From the NCBI RefSeq assembly GCF_047308265.1, contig NZ_JBKQWY010000001.1:796183-860182 (forward strand): a stretch of 64,000 nucleotides of DNA, given 5' to 3'. The translations under genes were made by a program, and so were the position numbers. The notes under the pieces are model-generated. The model was given only the letters and a program-made list of their open reading frames with translations. It was not told the DNA's origin and did no database searches. Origin of the DNA: Maricaulis sp047308265. Its GTDB lineage: Bacteria; Pseudomonadota; Alphaproteobacteria; Caulobacterales; Maricaulaceae. Positions 25,633 through 33,188 of the stretch are shown here, piece by piece (position 1 is the first letter of the stretch; every line of letters starts with the position of its first letter).

Positions 25633-26567
25633 CTGACCCGATCCTCAGCGTTGTGATTGTCTCGTGGATGACCGGACCACGGCTGCTGGATTGTTTGCAT
25701 GCTGTGCTGACGGCTGACCAGGTGGACGAGCTGGTTCTCGTCAGTCATGAGAACCCCCCGGAGATCCTCCATAGGCTCCGAGATCTGGACGCGGCTCATT
25801 CGAAGATGGTTCTGATCGAAACCGGTCAGAATCTCGGTTTTGGCGTGGGGTGTAATATCGGCGCTCAGGCCGCACGCGGCGATACTTTGCTTTTCCTCAA
25901 TCCCGATACGGTTTTGCTGGCCTCCGTCGCCAAGCGCTTGAAGCAGAATGTCTCCCGCATGGATGAGACACGCCCCTGGATTATCGGTTCACGTCTATTG
26001 AACGAGGATGGGAGTGAACAGCGTGGCGGGCGTCGTGGCGAGCTGACGCCGTCGACCGCCTTTGTTTCGTTTCTGGGCTTGAACCGTTTTCTCAAAGGCA
26101 TGCGCAGCCTTCACCAGGAACAGGACCCGCTCCCTGACGATCTGGTCGAAGTCGATACGGTTTCCGGAGCCGCACTGATGATCCGGGCACAGCATTTTCA
26201 CGATATTGGCGGGTTCGACCCGCGTTACTTCCTCCATGTGGAAGATATCGATATCTGTCGAACAGCGCGGGAGGCCGGCGGCACGGTCTGGTTCGATCCC
26301 AATGCCTCGATCCTGCATGTGGGGGGCACCAGTCAGTCCAGCCCCTTGAAAGTCGAGAACCACAAAGCTTGGGGCTTTATCTCCTATTTCTGGAAATTCT
26401 ATCCGGGGCCGGTCAGCAAGGTTTTGACGAGCCTGATGATCCCGGCGATTTTTCTCGCCATTTGGACACGGCTTTTCCTGAGCCATGTAAAGGCAAAATT
26501 CCGACGCGTTGATACCAAGGACGATCAGTCGCTGGCGGACGCTCCGGCCAATCCGCGCTCGGACTAG
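25629..26567 (+). CDS. GT2-family glycosyltransferase
   Basis: This is a 312-residue GT-A fold transferase. Motifs are SVVIVSWMTGPRLLDCL, GQNLGFGVGCNIGA, LLFLNPDTVLL (metal-binding DxD equivalent) and GGFDPRYFLHVEDIDICRTA. These resemble rhamnosyl or deoxyhexosyl transferases of the WbbL type. A short hydrophobic stretch near residue 270 suggests membrane association. The start overlaps the O-antigen-ligase-like stop by 4 bases. The stop overlaps that of the convergent HMG-CoA-lyase-like gene. It probably builds O-antigen or core sugars. Confidence 0.85.
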   Translation: MTDPILSVVIVSWMTGPRLLDCLHAVLTADQVDELVLVSHENPPEILHRLRDLDAAHSKMVLIETGQNLGFGVGCNIGAQAARGDTLLFLNPDTVLLASVAKRLKQNVSRMDETRPWIIGSRLLNEDGSEQRGGRRGELTPSTAFVSFLGLNRFLKGMRSLHQEQDPLPDDLVEVDTVSGAALMIRAQHFHDIGGFDPRYFLHVEDIDICRTAREAGGTVWFDPNASILHVGGTSQSSPLKVENHKAWGFISYFWKFYPGPVSKVLTSLMIPAIFLAIWTRLFLSHVKAKFRRVDTKDDQSLADAPANPRSD

Positions 26568-27475
26568 CGCGTCTGAGGCATCGGGAAGACACCCGCTCGC
26601 GCCAGCGCACTGTCGACGGGGTGCCCCAAACCCTCGGTTTCCAGCCATTTGGCCGTGTCGATCAGCAGGTCCAGATCCAGACCCGTCTCGAAACCCGCGC
26701 GGTGCAGCATGTAAACGACGTCTTCTGTCGCGACATTCCCCGTCGCCGCCGGAGCAAACGGACAGCCGCCGATACCGCCACACGAGGCATCAATCACGTC
26801 CACTCCGGCCTCGACGGCCGCGAAAATGTTCGCCATCGCCGTGTTTCGTGTGTTGTGAAAATGCATGCGCAGGCGCATCGACCCGGCGGCGTCCTTCAGG
26901 CTTTCGACCACACGGCGGACGGTCCATGGATCCGCCACGCCGATTGTGTCGCCGAGGGCAAATTCCCGTGCGCCGGCGGCAGAAGCCCGTCGCGCGAGTT
27001 CGGGCAGAATGCTTTCGTCGACCTCGCCATCAAACGGATCTCCGAACGCTACAGAAACAGTGACCGACACCGGCACACCGTCATCATGGGCGAGCACGGC
27101 GATCTGGTCGAATATGTCGGCGGTTTGTTCCGGGGTCGCATTCTGGTTTTTCAGGCCAAAGCCCGGCGACGCGACCATCACATAGTTGACCTCATCACAG
27201 CCGGCATCGAGTGCCCGGCGCATGCCCTTTTCGTTCAGGGCGAGGCCGATATATTGTACGCCATCGGTTCGGGGCACGCGCGACATGACTTCGGCGCTGT
27301 CCGCCATGGCCGGAACGAGTTTGGGGTGAACAAAACTGGCCGCTTCCATACGTGTTACACCGGCCTTAATCAGCCGCGAGACAAATTCGATCTTGGTGTC
27401 TGTTGGCATCAGAACCGGATCGTTTTGCAATCCGTCACGTGGTCCTACTTCGACGACTTCGATCGCGCGGCTCAT
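26564..27475 (-). CDS. Hydroxymethylglutaryl-CoA lyase family protein
   Basis: This is a 303-residue TIM-barrel enzyme of the HMGL-like family, cleaving HMG-CoA to acetyl-CoA and acetoacetate in leucine breakdown. It shows VGPRDGLQND at the N-terminus, metal-site HFHNTRNT near residue 210 (usually HFHDT) and the signature CGGIGGCPFAPAATGNVATED with the catalytic Cys. It begins within the GT39 stop (ATGA overlap), so it is translated together with a membrane glycosyltransferase. No other leucine-degradation genes are adjacent. Confidence 0.87.
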   Translation of the reverse strand: MSRAIEVVEVGPRDGLQNDPVLMPTDTKIEFVSRLIKAGVTRMEAASFVHPKLVPAMADSAEVMSRVPRTDGVQYIGLALNEKGMRRALDAGCDEVNYVMVASPGFGLKNQNATPEQTADIFDQIAVLAHDDGVPVSVTVSVAFGDPFDGEVDESILPELARRASAAGAREFALGDTIGVADPWTVRRVVESLKDAAGSMRLRMHFHNTRNTAMANIFAAVEAGVDVIDASCGGIGGCPFAPAATGNVATEDVVYMLHRAGFETGLDLDLLIDTAKWLETEGLGHPVDSALARAGVFPMPQTR

Positions 27476-29391
27476 TCTTCGGTCTCCATTGGGACAGCGT
27501 TTTCTGAGCCCGGCATGGCAAAGACCGGCGGTTCAAAAAGGCCTTCTCCGGGCCGGGCGCACCGTGTGAACAAGATCGCCAGCACCGTTTCGTCGCCGCG
27601 TGAATAATTGAAACCCGGAGCGAGCGTGCGATGACAGATTTCTAGCCCGTACAACAAGGCGCGCAGTTCGAGGTCAGCCTGTGTCGCGTCGGCCCTGTCT
27701 GTGGACGAGACGGGGTTCGCCGCCGAGCCTTCCAGCAGCACGCGGCGCATGTCGGCATCGCGCGACAGATCGAGAACGACCAGGGTCGGTTCTGTTCGCT
27801 GTGCAGCAAACTCCAGCGGACCGGCCTCATCCGCCAGGTGAGTGTCAGATCCCATCAAAAACACCAGGCTGGGTTCGGTGAACGATGACGCTGTGACAAT
27901 ATCGGTGGGGTCCAGACCCGTAATCGGCTGCGAATAGGCACGGGCATTGTCGACCTGCCGGGCCAGTTGCAGGGCATGTGTATTACCCACAACAACACCG
28001 CGCCCGGCTCCCTGCCAGGCCAGGCCAGCCAGGATGGTGAGAACAAGCGCGGGTACGAGTGACGCCCCGGCTGTTCGTACAAACCGCTCGGATATCATCG
28101 CTCCTGCCGCAAGCCCCGCCAGAAGTGTCGTGCCCAGGAAAACGCCTGCGGCAGCGGCCGGATCCAGGCCCAGCTGGAAGCCATTGCTGAAACCGGCCTC
28201 GACCAGTTGAACGGCGTCCCAGCTGGCACCGGATCCGTACATCACGAACAGGACGGGCAAAGCGACGGCAAACACCAGCGCGGCAAAGGCGTAGAGGCCC
28301 AGGCTGGTCCAGCGTTGCCAGGGAGCTAGACGGTAAAGCTCGACCAAGCCCCACCCCGCTGCCAAAGCCAGCGCTGGGTAAGCGGGCAGGACATAATGAG
28401 GCAGTTTGGTCGGCAGTAATTCGAACACGACCCATGTGGGGACCGCCCAGCAGATCAGGAAGCGGGCCGCATCGGCCTCAACCAGGCGCTCTCCCGGTTT
28501 CAGGGCCTTGGCCAGACGCCCCACGCCCGGGACAAGAAACAGGGTTGCCGGAAAGAAAAGCAGCGGCAACAGCAGGAGGTGATACCCGGGCAGCCCGCCA
28601 TGGCGTTCATGGCCTGAGACAACTTTGGGGCCCAGATCATCTCCCAGGGCCTCACGCAGGAAATTGCCATCGGTGGCGATCTGGATAGAGACCAGCCAGG
28701 GCAGGACCAGAAGAATGGCCAGGATGGGTCCGGGCCAGAACAGAAGCGGCTTCATCCAGCGTGCGCGTCTTTCCCAGGAGAACAGCGCGATCAAGGTCAG
28801 GCCGGCGACCATGGGGGTGACGGGGCCCTTGAGCAGGGCGCCCAAACCGATCGCAAACCAGAAGACCAGGCTGACCTGCCAGTCTTTCAGCCTCCCCTTG
28901 GCGACACCGGCCCGAAGCTGCATCAGTGCGGCCATGGCGAGGGTCGTCGCGCCGGCCAACATGGCATCGGTCTTGGCGATCCCGGCCTCGATGCCCAGGA
29001 GGACGGTTGCGGCAAACAGGGCGGATCCGGCGAACGCCGCCTCCCGGCCCACCAGTCTCTGTCCGCCCCAGAAGGCCGCCAGCGCGGCGAGGATGGCGCC
29101 CAGTGTCGAGGGTATGCGATAAACCCAGATCTCGCGGGCCTCCGCACTTGATACCAGGGCGACCGTCGCGGCCTGCATCCAGTGGATGCCCACCGGCTTC
29201 TTGTTGCGTTCCTCCTCCAGGAAATTGATTCGTACAAAATCGCCTGTTTCCAGCATCTGTGCGGTCGCCTGGGCAAACCGGCTTTCATCGCGATCGAGCG
29301 GCGGCATGGTGAACCAGCCCGCCACGCCTGACAGGGCAGCGATCAACGCAATGATGATATAGGCTCTTACACCGGTAGCGAGGGCGTGCAT
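27472..29391 (-). CDS. GT39/ArnT-like membrane glycosyltransferase
   Basis: This is a 639-residue polytopic protein with about 11-12 helices. The first periplasmic loop carries PPLDRDESRFAQATAQML and ERNKKPVGIHWMQ, matching the GT39 (dolichyl-P-Man:protein mannosyltransferase/ArnT) active site with its Asp-Glu pair. Such enzymes transfer a sugar from undecaprenyl phosphate to lipid A or protein on the periplasmic side. The divergent gene at 29494 is an ArnC-like synthase that could make the donor. The sugar is unknown. Confidence 0.85.
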   Translation of the reverse strand: MHALATGVRAYIIIALIAALSGVAGWFTMPPLDRDESRFAQATAQMLETGDFVRINFLEEERNKKPVGIHWMQAATVALVSSAEAREIWVYRIPSTLGAILAALAAFWGGQRLVGREAAFAGSALFAATVLLGIEAGIAKTDAMLAGATTLAMAALMQLRAGVAKGRLKDWQVSLVFWFAIGLGALLKGPVTPMVAGLTLIALFSWERRARWMKPLLFWPGPILAILLVLPWLVSIQIATDGNFLREALGDDLGPKVVSGHERHGGLPGYHLLLLPLLFFPATLFLVPGVGRLAKALKPGERLVEADAARFLICWAVPTWVVFELLPTKLPHYVLPAYPALALAAGWGLVELYRLAPWQRWTSLGLYAFAALVFAVALPVLFVMYGSGASWDAVQLVEAGFSNGFQLGLDPAAAAGVFLGTTLLAGLAAGAMISERFVRTAGASLVPALVLTILAGLAWQGAGRGVVVGNTHALQLARQVDNARAYSQPITGLDPTDIVTASSFTEPSLVFLMGSDTHLADEAGPLEFAAQRTEPTLVVLDLSRDADMRRVLLEGSAANPVSSTDRADATQADLELRALLYGLEICHRTLAPGFNYSRGDETVLAILFTRCARPGEGLFEPPVFAMPGSENAVPMETEE

Positions 29392-29493
29392 GGCGATCCC
29401 TTTTTGGAGGAGGCTGAGAAAAGCCTCGCGATATCAGTCAAACCCGGTATGTAACGGGGCAGAGACCTGACGCAAGCGCAAGCCGACACTGAC

Positions 29494-30228
29494 ATGACCC
29501 AAAATCCTGAAATTTCCGTCGTTGTCCCCGCCTATAATGAGGCAGGCAATGTGGTTCCCCTGGCCCGAGAGATCGCGGCGGCGCTCGAGGGGCGCAATTA
29601 TGAGATGGTCTTTGTCGATGATTGCTCGACGGATGAGACCCGTGCGGAACTGATCGCTGCCAAGGAAGAAATGCCGACTTTGCGTGTCGTGGCCCATCGT
29701 GACAATGCCGGGCAGTCGCGTTCCGTGCGTACGGGTGTCATGCATGCTCGCGGCAGCGTGGTGGCAACACTTGATGGTGATGGCCAGAACCCGCCGGAAA
29801 ACCTTCCCATTGTGATTGATGCGCTGATGCGTGCGGATGCGCCGGAGGATCTCGCTCTGGTCGGCGGCGATCGCAGTGCCAATCGCCAGGACAGCGCCTG
29901 GAAGAAATTCGCCTCGCGGTTTGGCAATGGCATCCGCAAACGCATGCTGAACGATAACTGCAATGACACGGGATGTGGTCTCAAAGCCTTCAAACGAGAC
30001 GTCTATCTGCAATTGCCGTTCTTCGATCACCAGCACCGTTTCCTGCCGGCGCTGATGAACCGTGAAGGTTATTTGTGCGAGTTTCGTCCGGTCACACACC
30101 GGCACCGGACCATTGGTGCGTCGAAATATACGAATTTTGGCCGTCTTTTCGCCTCTTTGACAGACATGATGGGCATGATGTGGTTAAATTCGCGCGCGCG
30201 TAATCCGCACGGCGCGGACGAGTATTGA
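29494..30228 (+). CDS. GT2 polyprenyl-phosphate sugar synthase (ArnC/DPM1-like)
   Basis: This is a 244-residue GT-A glycosyltransferase. Motifs are ISVVVPAYNEAGNVVPLARE, MVFVDDCSTDETRAEL, VVATLDGDGQNPPENL (catalytic DxD) and NDNCNDTGCGLKAFKRDVY. The C-terminal membrane helices of ArnC are absent, as in soluble DPM1-type enzymes. It probably loads a sugar onto undecaprenyl phosphate in the cytoplasm. It is divergent from the GT39 gene by 102 bases, and the two likely form donor synthase and transferase of one envelope modification. Confidence 0.86.
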   Translation: MTQNPEISVVVPAYNEAGNVVPLAREIAAALEGRNYEMVFVDDCSTDETRAELIAAKEEMPTLRVVAHRDNAGQSRSVRTGVMHARGSVVATLDGDGQNPPENLPIVIDALMRADAPEDLALVGGDRSANRQDSAWKKFASRFGNGIRKRMLNDNCNDTGCGLKAFKRDVYLQLPFFDHQHRFLPALMNREGYLCEFRPVTHRHRTIGASKYTNFGRLFASLTDMMGMMWLNSRARNPHGADEY

Positions 30229-30247
30229 AGCCAGCGAGGAGGCAAGC

Positions 30248-30799
30248 ATGGCCGGTGGTGGGGATAACGGCGTATTGTTAGGCATGACGGCCGCACAACG
30301 GGCCCAAAGAGGGGGTCGCGGTTCGCAGGGGGTAGGTTCCATGTTCAATGTTTTTCCGAAAATGATCATTCCGGTGGTCATCTATGCCATTGTGGCGCTG
30401 ATCTTCGGCGGCGGTGATGCTGCCAATTTCATCGGTGAAGTCTGCCGCCATGGTGGCGAGGCCTGCACCGTGGGTGAGCTGGGTGCCACCCTCTTTGTCG
30501 TCCCTATGGTCTCGGGCTTGTGGGGCCTGTCCGTGGGTGATGTCCTGGTTATTCTCGGCCTGATTTTCCTGTTCATCGAGCTGGTGAAGTCTGCCGGATC
30601 CGGTACGGCAACCATCATCAATCACGCCCTGTCCATGCTGGTCTTCGTGCTGGCTCTGGGTCTGTTCCTGCTGGTCGAGCTGTTCGCGACCTCGACCTTC
30701 TTCTTAATCATGATGATGACCCTGATGGATACGTTGGCCGGCTTTATCGTGACAATCGTCGCGGCTCGCCGCGACCTCGCCGTGGGTGGCGAAGGCTAA
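30248..30799 (+). CDS. Hypothetical four-helix membrane protein
   Basis: This is a 183-residue protein. The N-terminal 30 residues are Gly-rich and polar. About four hydrophobic helices follow (residues 35-55, 78-92, 96-115 and 125-170). One extracytoplasmic-type loop holds two Cys (EVCRHGGEACTVG) that could form a disulfide. GAGGAGG precedes the start. It lies 19 bases after the GT2 gene and before a clear terminator, so it may be the last gene of that operon. No family is recognised. Confidence 0.75.
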   Translation: MAGGGDNGVLLGMTAAQRAQRGGRGSQGVGSMFNVFPKMIIPVVIYAIVALIFGGGDAANFIGEVCRHGGEACTVGELGATLFVVPMVSGLWGLSVGDVLVILGLIFLFIELVKSAGSGTATIINHALSMLVFVLALGLFLLVELFATSTFFLIMMMTLMDTLAGFIVTIVAARRDLAVGGEG

Positions 30800-30820
30800 T
30801 ACCGACACCATAGTTCGTTT

Positions 30821-30856
30821 AAAACGCCGCTCCGGTCTGATCGGGGCGGCGTTTTT
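30821..30856 (+). terminator. Strong intrinsic terminator
   Basis: AAAACGCCGC and GCGGCGTTTT pair perfectly over 10 bp, with a 15-base loop that itself can extend the stem (CCG/CGG), and the 3' side runs into TTTTT. It separates the glycan operon from the RiPP locus. Confidence 0.88.
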
Positions 30857-30885
30857 GCGTCTAGTTAGGCCCCAACGGTTGTCTG

Positions 30886-30914
30886 TTGAAAGTTAATGCG
30901 TCGTGGGATACAAT
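30886..30914 (+). promoter_or_regulatory. Sigma-70-like promoter of the RiPP locus
   Basis: TTGAAA, a 17-base spacer and TACAAT match the housekeeping consensus at 5 of 6 positions in each box. The start site would be near 30921, giving a leader of about 69 bases to the precursor start. It is the clearest promoter in the window. Confidence 0.72.
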
Positions 30915-30989
30915 CTGAGGTAACGCGAGTTGATGTGACACTGATAGGTCATGTTGGCTAGATGAAAACAGAACCCAAGGGAAGAGATT

Positions 30990-31265
30990 ATGGCGAACCA
31001 GAAGAGCGACGCGGACGTTGAAAAGATCGAGGCCGAGATCACCAAGGCCACATTGATCCTGCAGGCCCGTCTAAAGGAAATTGACCCAAGCCTCATTACT
31101 CAGCTGAAAATTGGCCGCGCGAGCGAGATCTCGACCGGACATTTCTCTGACTGGCATGACAATTGGCGCGATGGTCCGCGCTGGTCGAAAACCTGGGGCA
31201 AGGCTGGCGGAAAGACTGAATTCGACTTCGAGCATTTTGATGCGAGTTTTCGTGGTCTGAAGTGA
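30990..31265 (+). CDS. Candidate RiPP precursor peptide
   Basis: This is a 91-residue, Cys-free peptide directly upstream of a radical SAM/SPASM maturase. Residues 1-49 form a charged helical leader (VEKIEAEITKATLILQARL). Residues 50-91 are rich in aromatics arranged as aromatic-x-x triads: FSD, WHD, WRD, WSK, WGK, then FDF/FEH/FDA/FRG. Such triads are the substrates of three-residue cyclophane-forming enzymes. No Gly-rich repeat typical of GrrA is present. GGGAAGAG precedes the start. Its TGA overlaps the maturase ATG by one base. The precursor role is inferred from context and composition. No leader cleavage motif is obvious. Confidence 0.75.
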   Translation: MANQKSDADVEKIEAEITKATLILQARLKEIDPSLITQLKIGRASEISTGHFSDWHDNWRDGPRWSKTWGKAGGKTEFDFEHFDASFRGLK

Positions 31266-32446
31266 TGCGCCTTATCGTGATGCAGCCGACCTCGGGCTGT
31301 AATCTCAATTGTCGGTATTGCTATGTACCGAACCGACAGGACTATTCGGTGATGACGGCCGAAGTCCTCGATGCCGCGCTGGACGGCGTGTTCGGATCGG
31401 ACATCTTCATGCAATCACCAAAGGTGGAATTCCTCTGGCATTGTGGGGAGCCCTTGCTGGCGGGTGTGGATTTCTATCGTCGCGCCTTTGAGCGCGCGGC
31501 GGTTCTCAATCGCGACCGGGTTGAGATCCAGCACTCGATCCAGACCAATGGCACGCTCATCAATGCCGAATGGTGTGACCTCTTTCGCGAGTACAAGGTC
31601 AATATTGGCCTGAGCATTGATGGTCCTGAGGATCTGCATGATGCCGGACGCCCGAACTGGGCAGGACGGGGCAGTTTTGACAAGTCCATGGCCGGGTTTC
31701 ATTGCCTGAAGGCGCATGGTGTTCACGCCGGAGCTCTGTGTGTCATCACGGACCGACATCTCGACCAAGCAGCCCGTCTGGTCGAGTTTTTTGTGGAGGC
31801 CGGCTTCCCGTCTGTCGGTTTCAATGTCGAGGAGATTGATAATGACAATACCCAGTCATCCTTGCTCGACGCGTCCAACACCATCAACCCGGTTACGCGT
31901 GACCGGTTTAGGCGTTTTCTAGAGGCGTTGTATGAGGCCTGGCTGCCGCATCGCGAGTATTTCGAGATCCGGGAGTTCAAGGACTTCATCATGGTCCTCG
32001 GCGAGAAACTGACGGATGCAGACTACGCGCGACGCCCGGACGAGGTCAGTGAGTTTGGCATCACCACCATCCACAAGAGCGGGGATGTCTCCGCCTATTC
32101 GCCTGAGTTTGCCGGGGCTAAGAGTGACGTCTATGGCGATTTTGTCATAGGAAATGTGGTCCGCGATAGTTTTGATTCGATGTATGAATCACAGGCCTTT
32201 TGCCGGATCCGGCAGGCGATCAACACGCACACGCTCAACTGTCAGAGGTCGTGTTATCTCTTTGATCTGTGCGGGGCGAGTTACGTCTCCAACGTCTATT
32301 TCGAGACCGGTGGATTTGACCAGCCTGAGTCCTCAGCCTGCCAGTTCCTGCGCCAAGATGTAGCCGACCTGATCCTGGAACGACTGGGCTCTCCCTCTCA
32401 CTCCACCGCGCGGGGGCGGGGCAGGATGCTCAGCCCGACCATATAG
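31265..32446 (+). CDS. GrrM/OscB-like radical SAM/SPASM peptide maturase
   Basis: This is a 393-residue radical SAM enzyme. C12-x3-C16-x2-C19 (SGCNLNCRYCYVPNR) binds the SAM cluster. Other family segments are FLWHCGEPLLAGVDFY, HSIQTNGTLINAEWC, IGLSIDGPEDLHD, GFNVEEID and YGDFVIGNV. A C-terminal SPASM domain has C326, C330, C336 (CQRSCYLFDLCGASY) and C359. The pattern is that of the GrrM family, which installs C-C cyclophane crosslinks on aromatic residues. GTG 31262 is a less likely start. The last 16 residues run antisense into tesA and are not family-like. Confidence 0.88.
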   Translation: MRLIVMQPTSGCNLNCRYCYVPNRQDYSVMTAEVLDAALDGVFGSDIFMQSPKVEFLWHCGEPLLAGVDFYRRAFERAAVLNRDRVEIQHSIQTNGTLINAEWCDLFREYKVNIGLSIDGPEDLHDAGRPNWAGRGSFDKSMAGFHCLKAHGVHAGALCVITDRHLDQAARLVEFFVEAGFPSVGFNVEEIDNDNTQSSLLDASNTINPVTRDRFRRFLEALYEAWLPHREYFEIREFKDFIMVLGEKLTDADYARRPDEVSEFGITTIHKSGDVSAYSPEFAGAKSDVYGDFVIGNVVRDSFDSMYESQAFCRIRQAINTHTLNCQRSCYLFDLCGASYVSNVYFETGGFDQPESSACQFLRQDVADLILERLGSPSHSTARGRGRMLSPTI

Positions 32447-33048
32447 TCAGACAGGCGGTTGGCGATGAGTGCGACCCCCTCCTGTGTCGGGTGAAGGCCA
32501 TCGGGCAGAAGCAGCGCCGGATTATCCTTCACGCCCTCTAGCATGGCGGGAAAGAGGAAGAGGCCATAGGTCTCAGCCAGCTCCGGATAAATGGCGTCAA
32601 ATGCAGCCTGACGCTCGCTTTGTACGCCATTCCAGCGCGGCTCCAGTCCGACCAGGATGAGGGTGAGCTCTTGTGCGCGGGCGCGCTGGATAATGGCGTC
32701 CAGATTGGCGCGGGCACTCTCGGCGGACAGACCGGACAGATAGTCATTGGCGCCTAGGGCAATTATGAGCATGTCCGGATCATTCCCGCTGACGCTCCAG
32801 TCATAGCGGGCCAATCCATTGGCCGTCGTATCGCCGGACACACCGGCATTGATGATGTCGATCGCATAGCCTTGCTGGGTCAAACGTGCTTCCAGCTGCG
32901 CCGGCAGGGCGGCGTCCGGGCCCAGACCAAAACCGGCTGTCAGGCTGTCTCCCAACATAACCACGCGAACCGGGGTTTGCGCTTGAGCCATTGGGGTTGC
33001 CAGACTTGCGAGCAGCGAGATCACAAAGGCTTGAAACATCCGGACCAA
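32398..33048 (-). CDS. tesA: Arylesterase/lysophospholipase L1-like SGNH hydrolase
   Basis: This is a 216-residue exported SGNH hydrolase with a signal peptide (FVISLLASLATPMAQAQ). It has block I GDSLTAGFG (catalytic Ser35), block III GAND and block V DGLHPTQEG (Asp and His). TesA cleaves acyl esters and thioesters in the periplasm. The TTG at 33048 is preferred because GGGAG lies 7 bases upstream; ATG 33039 has no such site. It is divergent from ybbA/ybbP, the same arrangement as in E. coli. Its 3' end overlaps the maturase gene by 49 bases. Confidence 0.92.
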   Translation of the reverse strand: MVRMFQAFVISLLASLATPMAQAQTPVRVVMLGDSLTAGFGLGPDAALPAQLEARLTQQGYAIDIINAGVSGDTTANGLARYDWSVSGNDPDMLIIALGANDYLSGLSAESARANLDAIIQRARAQELTLILVGLEPRWNGVQSERQAAFDAIYPELAETYGLFLFPAMLEGVKDNPALLLPDGLHPTQEGVALIANRLSDYMVGLSILPRPRAVE

Positions 33049-33120
33049 TCTTAATCTCCCTCAGGATTTTGTATGGGATAGGATCAAACTAAGCCTTCTT
33101 TCCCGTCGTGCAACGCCCAT

Positions 33121-33156
33121 ATCGTCACCTGTTGAGCCCAATCGTCACCTGTTGAG
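33121..33156. repeat. 16-base direct repeat between tesA and ybbA
   Basis: ATCGTCACCTGTTGAG occurs at 33121-33136 and again at 33141-33156, identical, with a 20-base period and a 4-base spacer. A two-turn period is typical of side-by-side regulator binding. It lies in the only promoter region of the divergent tesA and ybbAP genes. Confidence 0.8.
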
Positions 33157-33188
33157 ACTGTGTCGATCCTGCCTGAAAGTGTTTCTTC

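Noticed and set aside
30990..31265. Precursor as a short regulatory or ribosomal protein rather than a RiPP peptide
   Set aside because: It has no HTH or known ribosomal signature, and its coupling to a radical SAM/SPASM gene plus aromatic-triad core favours the RiPP reading.
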